From positions 5,091,001 to 5,155,000 of the forward strand of contig NZ_CP099397.1 in NCBI RefSeq assembly GCF_021495345.1: DNA of 64,000 nt. The letters are read 5' to 3'. Below the pieces are notes generated by a model. That model had not been told where the DNA came from and ran no database searches. It saw nothing but the letters and a program-made list of their open reading frames with translations. Position 1 is the stretch's first letter. Every line of letters begins with the position of its first letter. The position numbers and the translations under genes were made by a program. The stretch is from Pseudomonas hydrolytica. Lineage in GTDB: Bacteria; Pseudomonadota; Gammaproteobacteria; Pseudomonadales; Pseudomonadaceae. This document shows, piece after piece, positions 8,754 through 15,684 of this stretch.

Positions 8754-9389
8754 ATGAATCAACTTCACACTGCGAGTAATCTTGTCTGGCAGTCGCCTCA
8801 GACCACCCCTGAACATCGTCGCGATCTACTGAAACAGTATCCGGTCACGCTGTGGATGACAGGTTTGAGTGGAGCAGGGAAATCTACCTTGGCCTTTGCT
8901 TTGGAAAAACGCCTGATCAGCCAAGGGCATGCCTGTTTCGTACTGGACGGTGACAATGTGCGTCACGGGCTTAACCGTGACCTAGATTTCTCGCCTCATG
9001 CCCGCACGGAGAATATCCGACGCGTCGCGGAGGTCGCCAAACTTATGAATAGCGCGGGCCTGATCGTTATCAGCTCGTTCATTTCACCCTACCGCGAAGA
9101 TCGTGGTGCAGCCCGCGACATAATAGGCAACGAAGCATTCCTTGAAATACATATCAGTACTGCCTTACAGGACTGCGAACGGCGAGATCCGAAAGGCCTC
9201 TACCAGAAAGCACGAGCAGGCCTGATAAGCGATTTCACAGGAATATCGGCGCCTTATGAACCTCCGCTGACCCCTGCTCTAAGCATCGACACCTCCTCTT
9301 CAACAGTCGATTCCTGCATTGAACGCATGCTGAAGCTCGTAGAACCTTTCCTCATTCGAGATAACGAGAGCAGGTGCGGCGGGTCATAA
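8754..9389 (+). CDS. cysC: Adenylylsulfate (APS) kinase, stand-alone CysC
   Basis: A 211-residue kinase that phosphorylates APS to PAPS, the sulfate donor of sulfotransferases. The P-loop GLSGAGKST is at residues 37-45; DGDNVRHGLN, FISPYREDR and DPKGLYQKAR, all characteristic of CysC, are intact. ATG 8754 follows AGGAACC at good spacing. In Pseudomonas the assimilatory APS kinase is normally fused to CysN elsewhere on the chromosome, so a separate copy as the last gene of a glycan operon containing sulfotransferase domains suggests local PAPS supply for glycan sulfation. It is 18 bases from the preceding gene, so probably cotranscribed. Confidence 0.93.
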   Translation: MNQLHTASNLVWQSPQTTPEHRRDLLKQYPVTLWMTGLSGAGKSTLAFALEKRLISQGHACFVLDGDNVRHGLNRDLDFSPHARTENIRRVAEVAKLMNSAGLIVISSFISPYREDRGAARDIIGNEAFLEIHISTALQDCERRDPKGLYQKARAGLISDFTGISAPYEPPLTPALSIDTSSSTVDSCIERMLKLVEPFLIRDNESRCGGS

Positions 9390-9429
9390 ACCTGATCAAA
9401 AGGTCAGCCTCACCAAGCATATCAATTCA

Positions 9430-9555
9430 AACTGTACCGCCGAGAATTACGTAACAGACACCTTCCAGCCAGTTGAAAATCTCGATATTCGCGGTTGCAC
9501 CCAGTATTTTCACTTATGACCGGTACAGTTATGTCGATTCCTGACCGAACAGTTA
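9430..9555. promoter_or_regulatory. Repeated CTGTACCG-type half-sites upstream of DUF1127 gene
   Basis: The 292-base gap 9390-9681 has no gene. AACTGTACCG at 9430-9439 is inverted at 9521-9530 (CGGTACAGTT). The second copy lies in TGACCGGTACAGTTA (9517-9531), which recurs as TGACCGAACAGTTA at 9542-9555, 25 bases on. Such spaced half-sites look like an operator, perhaps for a MocR/GntR-type regulator; this assignment is inference. The gap is AT-rich and marks the right edge of the glycan locus. Confidence 0.4.
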
Positions 9556-9681
9556 CAAAGCAACCTATCTAATAGCACAACAATTTCATCCAGCTGTGAC
9601 TACTGAGTCGTTGCTTCGCTCGGGATAATTTGCCCATCGAAAGCAAACACCAGCCCCGCCACAAGCGGAAGGATGACCACC

Positions 9682-9897
9682 ATGGAACGTACCCTCAGTT
9701 CCGCCCTGCTCCAAACTCATAGTGCCGCCAGCGACAAGGCTGCCTGGCCGCTCCGCGTGATCGCCACCCTCAGCCTGTGGCAGCGCCGCATCGTCAGCCG
9801 CCGTCAACTGGCTCGACTAGATGCGCGCCTGCTGGCCGACGCCGGCATCACCGAAAACCAGCGCTACACCGAGCTGCAGAAGCCGTTCTGGCGCTGA
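9682..9897 (+). CDS. DUF1127 small protein
   Basis: A 71-residue arginine-rich protein. The C-terminal half (WQRRIVSRRQLARLDARLLADAGITENQRYTELQKPFWR) is the DUF1127/YjiS-like domain of about 40 residues, ending in the KPFWR tail common in Pseudomonas. ATG 9682 is preferred to ATG 9673 because GGAAGG lies 9 bases upstream of it but directly abuts the earlier ATG. Function unknown; relatives in other bacteria are small RNA-binding or stress-associated regulators. A paralogue lies at 10123. Confidence 0.85.
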   Translation: MERTLSSALLQTHSAASDKAAWPLRVIATLSLWQRRIVSRRQLARLDARLLADAGITENQRYTELQKPFWR

Positions 9898-9934
9898 TTC
9901 ACCGCTTTGCTCCCTCCCAAGTTGGGACCTTCTG

Positions 9935-9973
9935 AAAGCTCCACCGTCTCTGCTGCGGTGGGGCTTTCGTTTT
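9935..9973 (+). terminator. Rho-independent terminator after first DUF1127 gene
   Basis: A 12-bp stem (AAAGCTCCACCG / CGGTGGGGCTTT, one G-U pair) with a 9-base loop is followed by TCGTTTT. It lies 37 bases after the stop codon. Confidence 0.8.
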
Positions 9974-10122
9974 ATCTGCAACAGTCATCGCCCTGGCGAG
10001 CAGTACAGTTGCCGATAACCGTGCACTGACCCCACGCAATTCCCTCCGATTGCATCTGCCCCCGCGGATGACACCTGCATGATCATGAGCTGCCCTTCCC
10101 TGCGTCACGACGGGAGCACGCC

Positions 10123-10326
10123 ATGGAACGCACTCGCGAACACCGCTCGGCCACCGATATCGTCTCGGCCCTCGACTGGCTGAACCTCTATTCACTGTTT
10201 AAGTGCTGGCAACGCAACCTGCAGACGCGCCGTCACCTGGCTCGCCTGGATGCACAGCAGTTGAGCGATATCGGCATCAGCGGCAGCCAACGCGACGCGG
10301 AACTGGCCAAGCCCTTCTGGCGCTGA
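10123..10326 (+). CDS. DUF1127 small protein (paralogue)
   Basis: A 67-residue protein sharing RRHLARLDAQQLSDIGISGSQRDAELAKPFWR with the gene at 9682, so the two are duplicates of one family. GGGAG lies 7 bases before ATG 10123. The N-terminal part differs from its paralogue (SALDWLNLYSLFKCWQRN). Unknown function; probably a small regulatory protein. It has its own terminator-like hairpin downstream. Confidence 0.85.
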   Translation: MERTREHRSATDIVSALDWLNLYSLFKCWQRNLQTRRHLARLDAQQLSDIGISGSQRDAELAKPFWR

Positions 10327-10368
10327 GCCAGCAATGGTTGCGAGCATGCCGTTGGGCTAAGCTCCCGC

Positions 10369-10397
10369 GGCAGGTGGGCTGATCCGCCTGCCTCTTT
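10369..10397 (+). terminator. Terminator-like hairpin between DUF1127 and DUF2388 genes
   Basis: GGCAGGTGG / CCGCCTGCC form a 9-bp stem (one G-U pair) with a 6-base loop followed by TCTTT. Only 15 bases separate it from the next start codon, so it either ends DUF1127 transcription or regulates entry into the DUF2388 gene. Confidence 0.6.
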
Positions 10398-10412
10398 CCG
10401 GAGCTCGATTTC

Positions 10413-10733
10413 ATGTACTGCAAATCCCTGAGTGCGGCCATTTTGACGCTGGGCCTGGCCACCGCTGCCTGTGCCAGCAGCTTCGTCGCCACGACCGATA
10501 CCCTGCTTGGCGCAGTGGCGGCCACGGCCGAAGCCAGCTCGGATGCCACCAGCTCCCTACGCGATAGCAAGGTGGTTCGTGCCGCCCGCGATGATGCCGC
10601 CAGCTTCGTGGCCAGCGGCGGTGTGCTTCGCGGTGCACGCCTGGAGGCGGCGCTGGTACACCTGCGCAGCCGTGTGCCCGAGCTGGCGAACGTCGGCGAC
10701 CTGCAACTGGCCGAGGCCATTCTGAGTCGCTGA
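10413..10733 (+). CDS. DUF2388 family exported protein
   Basis: A 106-residue protein with a signal peptide (hydrophobic ILTLGLATAACAS) and a mature part SFVATTDTLLGAVAATAEASSDATSSLRDSKVVRAARDDAASFVASGG, which is the DUF2388 pattern and nearly repeated in the gene at 11019. It ends LQLAEAILSR. GGAG lies 9 bases before ATG 10413. The family is mainly restricted to Pseudomonas and has no known function. Periplasmic location is inferred from the signal sequence. Confidence 0.85.
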   Translation: MYCKSLSAAILTLGLATAACASSFVATTDTLLGAVAATAEASSDATSSLRDSKVVRAARDDAASFVASGGVLRGARLEAALVHLRSRVPELANVGDLQLAEAILSR

Positions 10734-10752
10734 TTCGGCCGATCTGTGAGCC

Positions 10753-10887
10753 GTGCAGACGCAGCTCACCCCCGAACGCTTTAAAGGCGTGAATCTGGAG
10801 GCAGCCCTGCGGCATCTGCGCCTTCACTACCCAGGCAAAGCCGACGACGAACTCGCCCAGGCCATCCTCGCCTGGGAGGAAACCTGA
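10753..10887 (+). CDS. Short DUF2388-tail-like protein
   Basis: A 44-codon frame starts at GTG 10753, six bases past an in-frame TGA, and ends at TGA 10885-10887. The product VQTQLTPERFKGVNLEAALRHLRLHYPG...DELAQAILAWEET resembles the C-terminal part of the flanking DUF2388 proteins (LEAALxxLR...LQLAEAIL) but lacks a signal peptide and the central repeat. It may be a genuine cytoplasmic mini-protein or the remnant of a third tandem copy. No strong ribosome site is visible. Confidence 0.5.
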   Translation: MQTQLTPERFKGVNLEAALRHLRLHYPGKADDELAQAILAWEET

Positions 10888-11018
10888 GCGACTGCGGCTT
10901 GGTCCGCCCAGCGGATTCCGCTAGCCTTAGCGGCCGTCGATGCAGCCGCCCGGCATTCGGGAACCGGCCAGCATCCGCTTCGTCCAAGCCTCCATCCGCA
11001 GTTCTTCGGAGTCACGCC

Positions 11019-11339
11019 ATGCGTCGTTCACTCATCACCCTCGCCACCGCCTGCGCCCTGTTCAGCGGCATCGCTCAGGCGCAAACCGTGGTCGCCACCA
11101 GCAACATCGTGGTGCGCGCCCTGGATCGCAGCATCAACTTCACCTCCGATACCACCACGTCGCTGCGCGACATGAAGGTGGTGACCCAGGCCCGTGACGA
11201 TGCGGCCAGCTTCGTCGCCAGCGCCGGCGCCATCCGCGGGGCGCAACTGGAAGCGGCCCTGCAGGCCATCCGTCAGCAGGTGCCTGCGGCGCAGAGCGCC
11301 AGCGATCTGCAACTGGCCGAAGCCATTCTCGCCCTGTGA
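11019..11339 (+). CDS. DUF2388 family exported protein (paralogue)
   Basis: A 106-residue protein with signal peptide (RRSLITLATACALFSGIAQAQ) and the DUF2388 core TTTSLRDMKVVTQARDDAASFVASAGAIRGAQLEAALQ, closely matching the gene at 10413. ATG 11019 is chosen because GGAG lies 8 bases upstream; the frame is open further upstream without support. Its stop codon overlaps the GTG start of the DUF4105 gene (GTGA), so the two are probably coupled in translation and may act together in the envelope. Confidence 0.88.
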   Translation: MRRSLITLATACALFSGIAQAQTVVATSNIVVRALDRSINFTSDTTTSLRDMKVVTQARDDAASFVASAGAIRGAQLEAALQAIRQQVPAAQSASDLQLAEAILAL

Positions 11340-13291
11340 TTCGCCTTGCCGCCTGGTGTTGCGCCGCGCTGCTGGCCCTAGTCGCAGGCGGCGCCCAGGC
11401 GCAGCTGCGTCTGAGCCTGGATGGGCAGACGCTGACGTCTGCCGAGCGCCGGGCAAGCCAGGAGCTACTGGACGAGGCCATGGCGGCGCTGCCGCCGCGC
11501 TTCGTCGAACAGCTGGATGTCGAGGTGCGAGTCCGCTGGCGAAGCGGCCTGCCGCCTGCGGTGTACGGCCAGGTGGGCCGTCTGAGCGGCATCGAGCTGA
11601 ATGCCGGGCTGCTGCCGGCGCTGGTCGACGGCTCGGCGGCGGAGAACCGCACCGGCCGGCCGCACGGAACCCAGCGCCGGGAGCTGCTCGCCACCCTGAT
11701 CCACGAGCTGACCCACCTCTACGACCGCGCCCGCCTGTGGCCGGCCGCCCAACGCAGGCAGATCGGCCAGTGTCGGCAGCGTGCCGGGTCCACCGGCCAG
11801 ATCGGCCTGCCGGACGAATGCCGCGGTCAGACCGAACGCCGCTTCACCCTCAGCGACGACCCGCGCCTGCTCGATCTCGCCGGCTGGCCGCAACGGGTCG
11901 GCCGGCGTGGCGCGCGTGACCTGAGCAACGGCCAGGTGGCGCGCAGCCCGGATCATTACGAGCTGAGCAGCCCGCTGGAATTCGTCGCGGTCAACCTCGA
12001 GTACTTCCTGCTCGACCCCGCCTACGCCTGCCGCCGCCCCTCGCTGGCGCGCTACTTCCGCGAACATTTCGACTGGGCTCCGGCGAGCGAGCCCTGCGCG
12101 GACGGCCACGCCTACCTCAATGCCGGGCGCGACTTCGCCCGCCAGCCGCTGGAGCGCATCGACCCCGAGCGGGTCTACGAGGTCGACTACCTGCTGGCCG
12201 AGGCCAACGATGCCTGGATGAGCCGCTGGGGCCACAGCATGCTGCGCCTGGTGGTCTGCGCGCCGGGCCGGCCGCGCGGGCCCGACTGCCGTCTGGATCT
12301 CGACCAGCACCTGGTGCTGTCCTACCGCGCGTTCGTTGGCGATCTGCAGTTGTCGAGCTGGGACGGCCTGACCGGCGTCTACCCGTCACGCCTGTTCGTC
12401 CTGCCGCTGGAGCAGGTGATAGACGAATACACCAAGGTCGAGCTGCGCAGCCTGGCCTCGGTTCCCATCAGGCTGAGCCGCGACGAGCTGGAAGGCCTGG
12501 TCACCCGCGCCGTCGAACAGCACTGGAGCTATGACGGCGACTACTACTTCATCTCCAACAACTGCGCGGTGGAGACCCTCAAGCTGCTGCGCAGCGGCAC
12601 CGCTCACCCCCAGCTGCAGGCGCTCGACAGCATCCTGCCCAACGGCCTGCTGGAGCTGCTGACCGCGCGCGGCCTGGCCGACACCTCGGTGCTGGACGAC
12701 CCGCGCGAGGCCCTGCGCCTGGGCTACCGCTTCGATTCCTTTCGCGAACGCTATCAGGCGATGTTCGGTGTGCTGCGTGAGCGCCTGCCGATCCCGCAGG
12801 AGAATGTCGAAGCCTGGCTGGAACAGTCCGCGCAGGATCGCCGCCAGTGGTTCACCCAGGCCGACCTGCGCGCCAGCGCGGCTCTGCTGCTGCTCGAGCA
12901 GGCCGCCCTGCGCCGGCAACTGTTGCTGGCGCAGGATGAGCTCAAGCGCCGCTACCTGACCGGCCGCGCCGCCGGTGATCCCAGCCTGAACAAGGCCGGT
13001 GCGGCGCTGGAGCAGATCCTTGCCGGCAGCGGCTTTCTCAGCCGGCCGGCCGAGCTGCTCGAGGGCGGCTATGGGCTGCCGCAGCGAGCCGAATGGGAAC
13101 GCCTGGAGGCCAGCAGCCGCGAGCGTCAGCAGCAGCTGCGGCAGCTCAGCGACGAGCTCGATGGCGAGGTGCGCAACCTGCTGCTGCCCGAGCGCCTGGC
13201 CGAGCTGGAAGCCAACGAGTCCAATCTGCTCGCCCTGGGCGAGCACCTGCGCGCGCTGCACAAGGCCGGCGGCGGGCTGGAACTGCCCTAG
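11336..13291 (+). CDS. DUF4105 domain exported protein with HELTH zinc motif
   Basis: A 651-residue exported protein with a signal peptide (VIRLAAWCCAALLALVAGGAQAQ, GTG start). Residues around 120-130 contain LIHELTHLYDRA, an HExxH zinc-metalloprotease-like motif. The central part carries the DUF4105 (Lnb N-terminal periplasmic) blocks NDAWMSRWGHSMLRLVVC, with a conserved His, and YYFISNNCAVETLKLL, with a conserved Cys that could form a papain-like Cys-His pair. The C-terminal 180 residues are helical and charged. The combination suggests a periplasmic hydrolase, but no substrate is known. Confidence 0.85.
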   Translation: MIRLAAWCCAALLALVAGGAQAQLRLSLDGQTLTSAERRASQELLDEAMAALPPRFVEQLDVEVRVRWRSGLPPAVYGQVGRLSGIELNAGLLPALVDGSAAENRTGRPHGTQRRELLATLIHELTHLYDRARLWPAAQRRQIGQCRQRAGSTGQIGLPDECRGQTERRFTLSDDPRLLDLAGWPQRVGRRGARDLSNGQVARSPDHYELSSPLEFVAVNLEYFLLDPAYACRRPSLARYFREHFDWAPASEPCADGHAYLNAGRDFARQPLERIDPERVYEVDYLLAEANDAWMSRWGHSMLRLVVCAPGRPRGPDCRLDLDQHLVLSYRAFVGDLQLSSWDGLTGVYPSRLFVLPLEQVIDEYTKVELRSLASVPIRLSRDELEGLVTRAVEQHWSYDGDYYFISNNCAVETLKLLRSGTAHPQLQALDSILPNGLLELLTARGLADTSVLDDPREALRLGYRFDSFRERYQAMFGVLRERLPIPQENVEAWLEQSAQDRRQWFTQADLRASAALLLLEQAALRRQLLLAQDELKRRYLTGRAAGDPSLNKAGAALEQILAGSGFLSRPAELLEGGYGLPQRAEWERLEASSRERQQQLRQLSDELDGEVRNLLLPERLAELEANESNLLALGEHLRALHKAGGGLELP

Positions 13292-13305
13292 GTTAGCCAG
13301 TTCCA

Positions 13306-13367
13306 GTAGCCCGGATTGCATCCGGCTACGAGCCTGGCGAACGCCGGTGCGCACGGCGCACCCTACG
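13306..13367. repeat. Short palindromic intergenic repeats
   Basis: GTAGCCCGGAT-TGC-ATCCGGCTAC (13306-13329) and GGTGCGC-ACG-GCGCACCCTAC (13346-13366) are two imperfect palindromes of families that recur in this window. The second overlaps the stop codon of the leftward GFA gene. Confidence 0.75.
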
Positions 13368-13761
13368 ACTCCTCGCGCTCCTGCGGCAGTTGCGGATCGA
13401 CCGTCAGCCAGGGCAGCCGGCTGTCTACCCAGATATGCCGATTTGCGGGTGCCTGCTCCGGCTCGTCCAGGGTGGCCACGGTCACGTCCAGCGTATCCGG
13501 GCTGAGCTGCGTGAACAGCGCCAGGTGCGCGCCGCAGTCGCCACAGAAATAACGCGTGCAACTGGCTGACGAGGCGAACGCCCGTGGCGTGCCGCGCAGC
13601 CAATGGAACGCCTGACGCGGTACCGTGACCCAGGTGGTGAGGATGCCGCCGCTGCTGCACCGACAGATCGAACAATGGCAGTGGGCGATGTCCTGCAGTG
13701 GCGCCTCGATCCGATAGCGCAGTGCGCCGCACTGGCAGCCGCCTTCATGAGTCCCGTTCAT
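13363..13761 (-). CDS. GFA (glutathione-dependent formaldehyde-activating) family zinc protein
   Basis: A 132-residue protein with the zinc-ligand cysteines of the GFA/CENP-V fold: GGCQCGALRY near residue 8, HCHCSICRCSSG near residue 30, and YFCGDCGAHL near residue 75. ATG 13761 is selected because GGAGGCGGA lies immediately upstream; the frame is open to 13818 without a ribosome site. The TAG stop is contributed by the GGGTGCGC repeat. The family name derives from formaldehyde dehydrogenase work, but most members have unproven substrates. It is convergent with the DUF4105 gene and divergent from the AEC permease. Confidence 0.85.
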   Translation of the reverse strand: MNGTHEGGCQCGALRYRIEAPLQDIAHCHCSICRCSSGGILTTWVTVPRQAFHWLRGTPRAFASSASCTRYFCGDCGAHLALFTQLSPDTLDVTVATLDEPEQAPANRHIWVDSRLPWLTVDPQLPQEREES

Positions 13762-13829
13762 TCCGCCTCCGCCTTGCATTGCCAAGCGCCGCTGACCAAG
13801 ATAGCCGCTCACCACCACCGGGGGTTCCC

Positions 13830-14735
13830 GTGATCGATCTGCTGCTGGCCCTGTGGCCGCTGTTCGCCATGATAGTTGCCGGCTACTGGCTGCGTTTGCG
13901 CAACTTCCCCAGCGAGGCGTTCTGGCCCGGCGCCGAGCGCCTGAACTATTTCATCCTGTTCCCCGCCCTGCTGTTCTCCAGCCTGGCGCAGGCACCGTTG
14001 AGCAATCCGGCGCTGCCGCGCCTGGGCCTGGCCGTGCTGCTCGGCCTCGGCATCGCCTGGCTCGCCCTGCTTGTCGTGCGGCGCCTGCGCGGTTGGCCGG
14101 CCGGGCGCTTCGGCGCCTTCACCCAGGGCATTCTGCGCTTCAACACCTACCTCGGTCTGGCCGCGGTCGGCAGCCTGTTCGGCCAGGAAGGCCTGACGCT
14201 CGCCGCCCTGATGCTGGCCCTGATGGTGCCGACGGTGAACGTGCTGTCGGTCTGGTCGCTGACCGCCGAGCGCGGCGTCAGTGCACGCAGCCTGCTGCTG
14301 CCGATCATCAAGAACCCCTTGATCCTCGCCTGCCTCGGCGGCGCGCTGTTCAACCTGACCGGTATCGGCCTGCCCGGCGGCACCGACCGCCTGCTCAGCC
14401 TGCTCGCCGCGGCCAGCCTGCCGCTGGGTCTGCTCTGCGTCGGCGCGGCGCTCAAGCCCGAGCAACTGGGCGGGGAAATTCCCGCCCTGGGCTGGAACAC
14501 GGCCCTGCGCCTGCTGGCCATGCCGCTGCTGGCCTGGGCCGTGGCCTGGGCGCTGGCACTGCCGGCCATGGAAAGCGCCGTGCTGGTACTGTTCTTCGCC
14601 CTGCCCACCGCGCCCACCGCCTATGTGCTGACCCGCCAATTGGGCGGCGACAGCCAGCTGATGGCCGGCATCATCACCCTGCAGACGCTGCTGGCGGCGG
14701 GAAGTCTGGTCGCGATCATGGGGCTGCTGGCCTGA
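13830..14735 (+). CDS. AEC (auxin efflux carrier) family permease
   Basis: A 301-residue integral membrane protein with about ten hydrophobic segments. It begins VIDLLLALWPLFAMIVAGYWLR and has the AEC blocks RLNYFILFPALLFSSLAQ and LLPIIKNPLILACLGGALFNLTG, ending with FFALPTAPTAYVLTRQLGGD...MAGIITLQTLLA. GTG 13830 is taken as start because GGGGG lies 5 bases upstream and the membrane protein begins there; upstream codons in frame have no support. Inner-membrane transporter of unknown organic anion (malonate- or malate-like in some relatives). Confidence 0.85.
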   Translation: MIDLLLALWPLFAMIVAGYWLRLRNFPSEAFWPGAERLNYFILFPALLFSSLAQAPLSNPALPRLGLAVLLGLGIAWLALLVVRRLRGWPAGRFGAFTQGILRFNTYLGLAAVGSLFGQEGLTLAALMLALMVPTVNVLSVWSLTAERGVSARSLLLPIIKNPLILACLGGALFNLTGIGLPGGTDRLLSLLAAASLPLGLLCVGAALKPEQLGGEIPALGWNTALRLLAMPLLAWAVAWALALPAMESAVLVLFFALPTAPTAYVLTRQLGGDSQLMAGIITLQTLLAAGSLVAIMGLLA

Positions 14736-14768
14736 GGCCGCTGCACGCCACGCAGCGCCCCGCCGCCG

Positions 14769-15502
14769 CTACTCCAGGTTGCTTTCGATCAACCGCTGAT
14801 ACTCGCCACGCGCCTTGAGCGCGGCAAGGCCGCGGTCGAAGCGGGCGATCAGCTCCGCGGCGCGCGGGTGCCGCCTGGAGACGATGAAATGCAGGGTGTT
14901 GTTGCCCAGCGTCGTCTAGCGGTGAAACTGGCCGGCCTCGGCACCGATCGCGCGCAGAGCACTCTCGCCCAGGCCACGATCGGCGAGAAACAGATCGTCC
15001 CGCTGCAGCAACAAGAGTTGCGCGCACTCCTTGAGCCCGAGCGGCGAATGGCGCTGAAGCACCCCTGCCTCGATCAGTTCCTGGATCGCCTGGGGCGGCT
15101 GCCAACCGAGCGGGTAGCACAGGCGGCGTCCCGCCAGGCCCGGCAGATCGCCGATTTCGATGCGGTCCTCGGTGCGGCTGAACAAATGCTGCTCGGTGAC
15201 GTACAGCGGCGCCGAGTAGAGAAAGTCCGCCTCGCGCTGTGGCGAGCGCACGTAGGGGAAGGTGCCGTCGTATTCGCCGCGTCTGGTCTTGAGGTAGCCT
15301 CGATTCCACGGCAGCCATTCCAGCGTGCTGCCCAGGCCCTGCTCGGCAAGCGCCGCGCGCACCACCTGCGTGAGCATGCCCTGCCCGGGCAGCGCCTTAC
15401 CGGTGAATGGCGCATAGTCGTCCCCGTCACCAGCCGCAGGGCCTCGCCCTGCGCCGTCGCGCAGCACAGCAGGCTCAGCAGCAGTGCCGTCCAATGCCTC
15501 AC
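14769..15502 (-). pseudogene. Periplasmic solute-binding protein (SBP_bac_3 type), broken by frameshift and amber codon
   Basis: GTG 15502 follows GGGAG and encodes a signal peptide (RHWTALLLSLLCCATAQGEALRLVTG). At about 15420-15426 the frame shifts: the natural continuation DDYAPFTGKALPGQGMLTQVVRAAL needs one more base in a G-run (GACGGGGACGAC). The body (LEWLPWNRGY, YDGTFPYVRS, SEFLYSAPLY-like segment, YPLGWQPPQAIQ) is that of family 3 amino-acid-type binding proteins. An in-frame TAG at 14916-14918 then interrupts it, after which NNTLHFIVSRRHPRAAELIARFDRGL continues in the same frame to TAG 14769. Two independent lesions point to a decayed gene, unless the assembly has errors. Confidence 0.8.
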
Positions 15503-15684
15503 CCTGTTTCTCCCATCTTCGGCGCTCGATTGCCTTCGTGTCATTGACTCTTGCCCTCCCTGGCGAGGCTGTCCAGCCCGCCAAGAAAAAAGGCGACCGT
15601 CCGACTCAGGATCTTGATACAGAACAATCGAATGACCAGGACGCCGACTATCCTTGCTGCAACACCAACGACGACGCCGGAACG

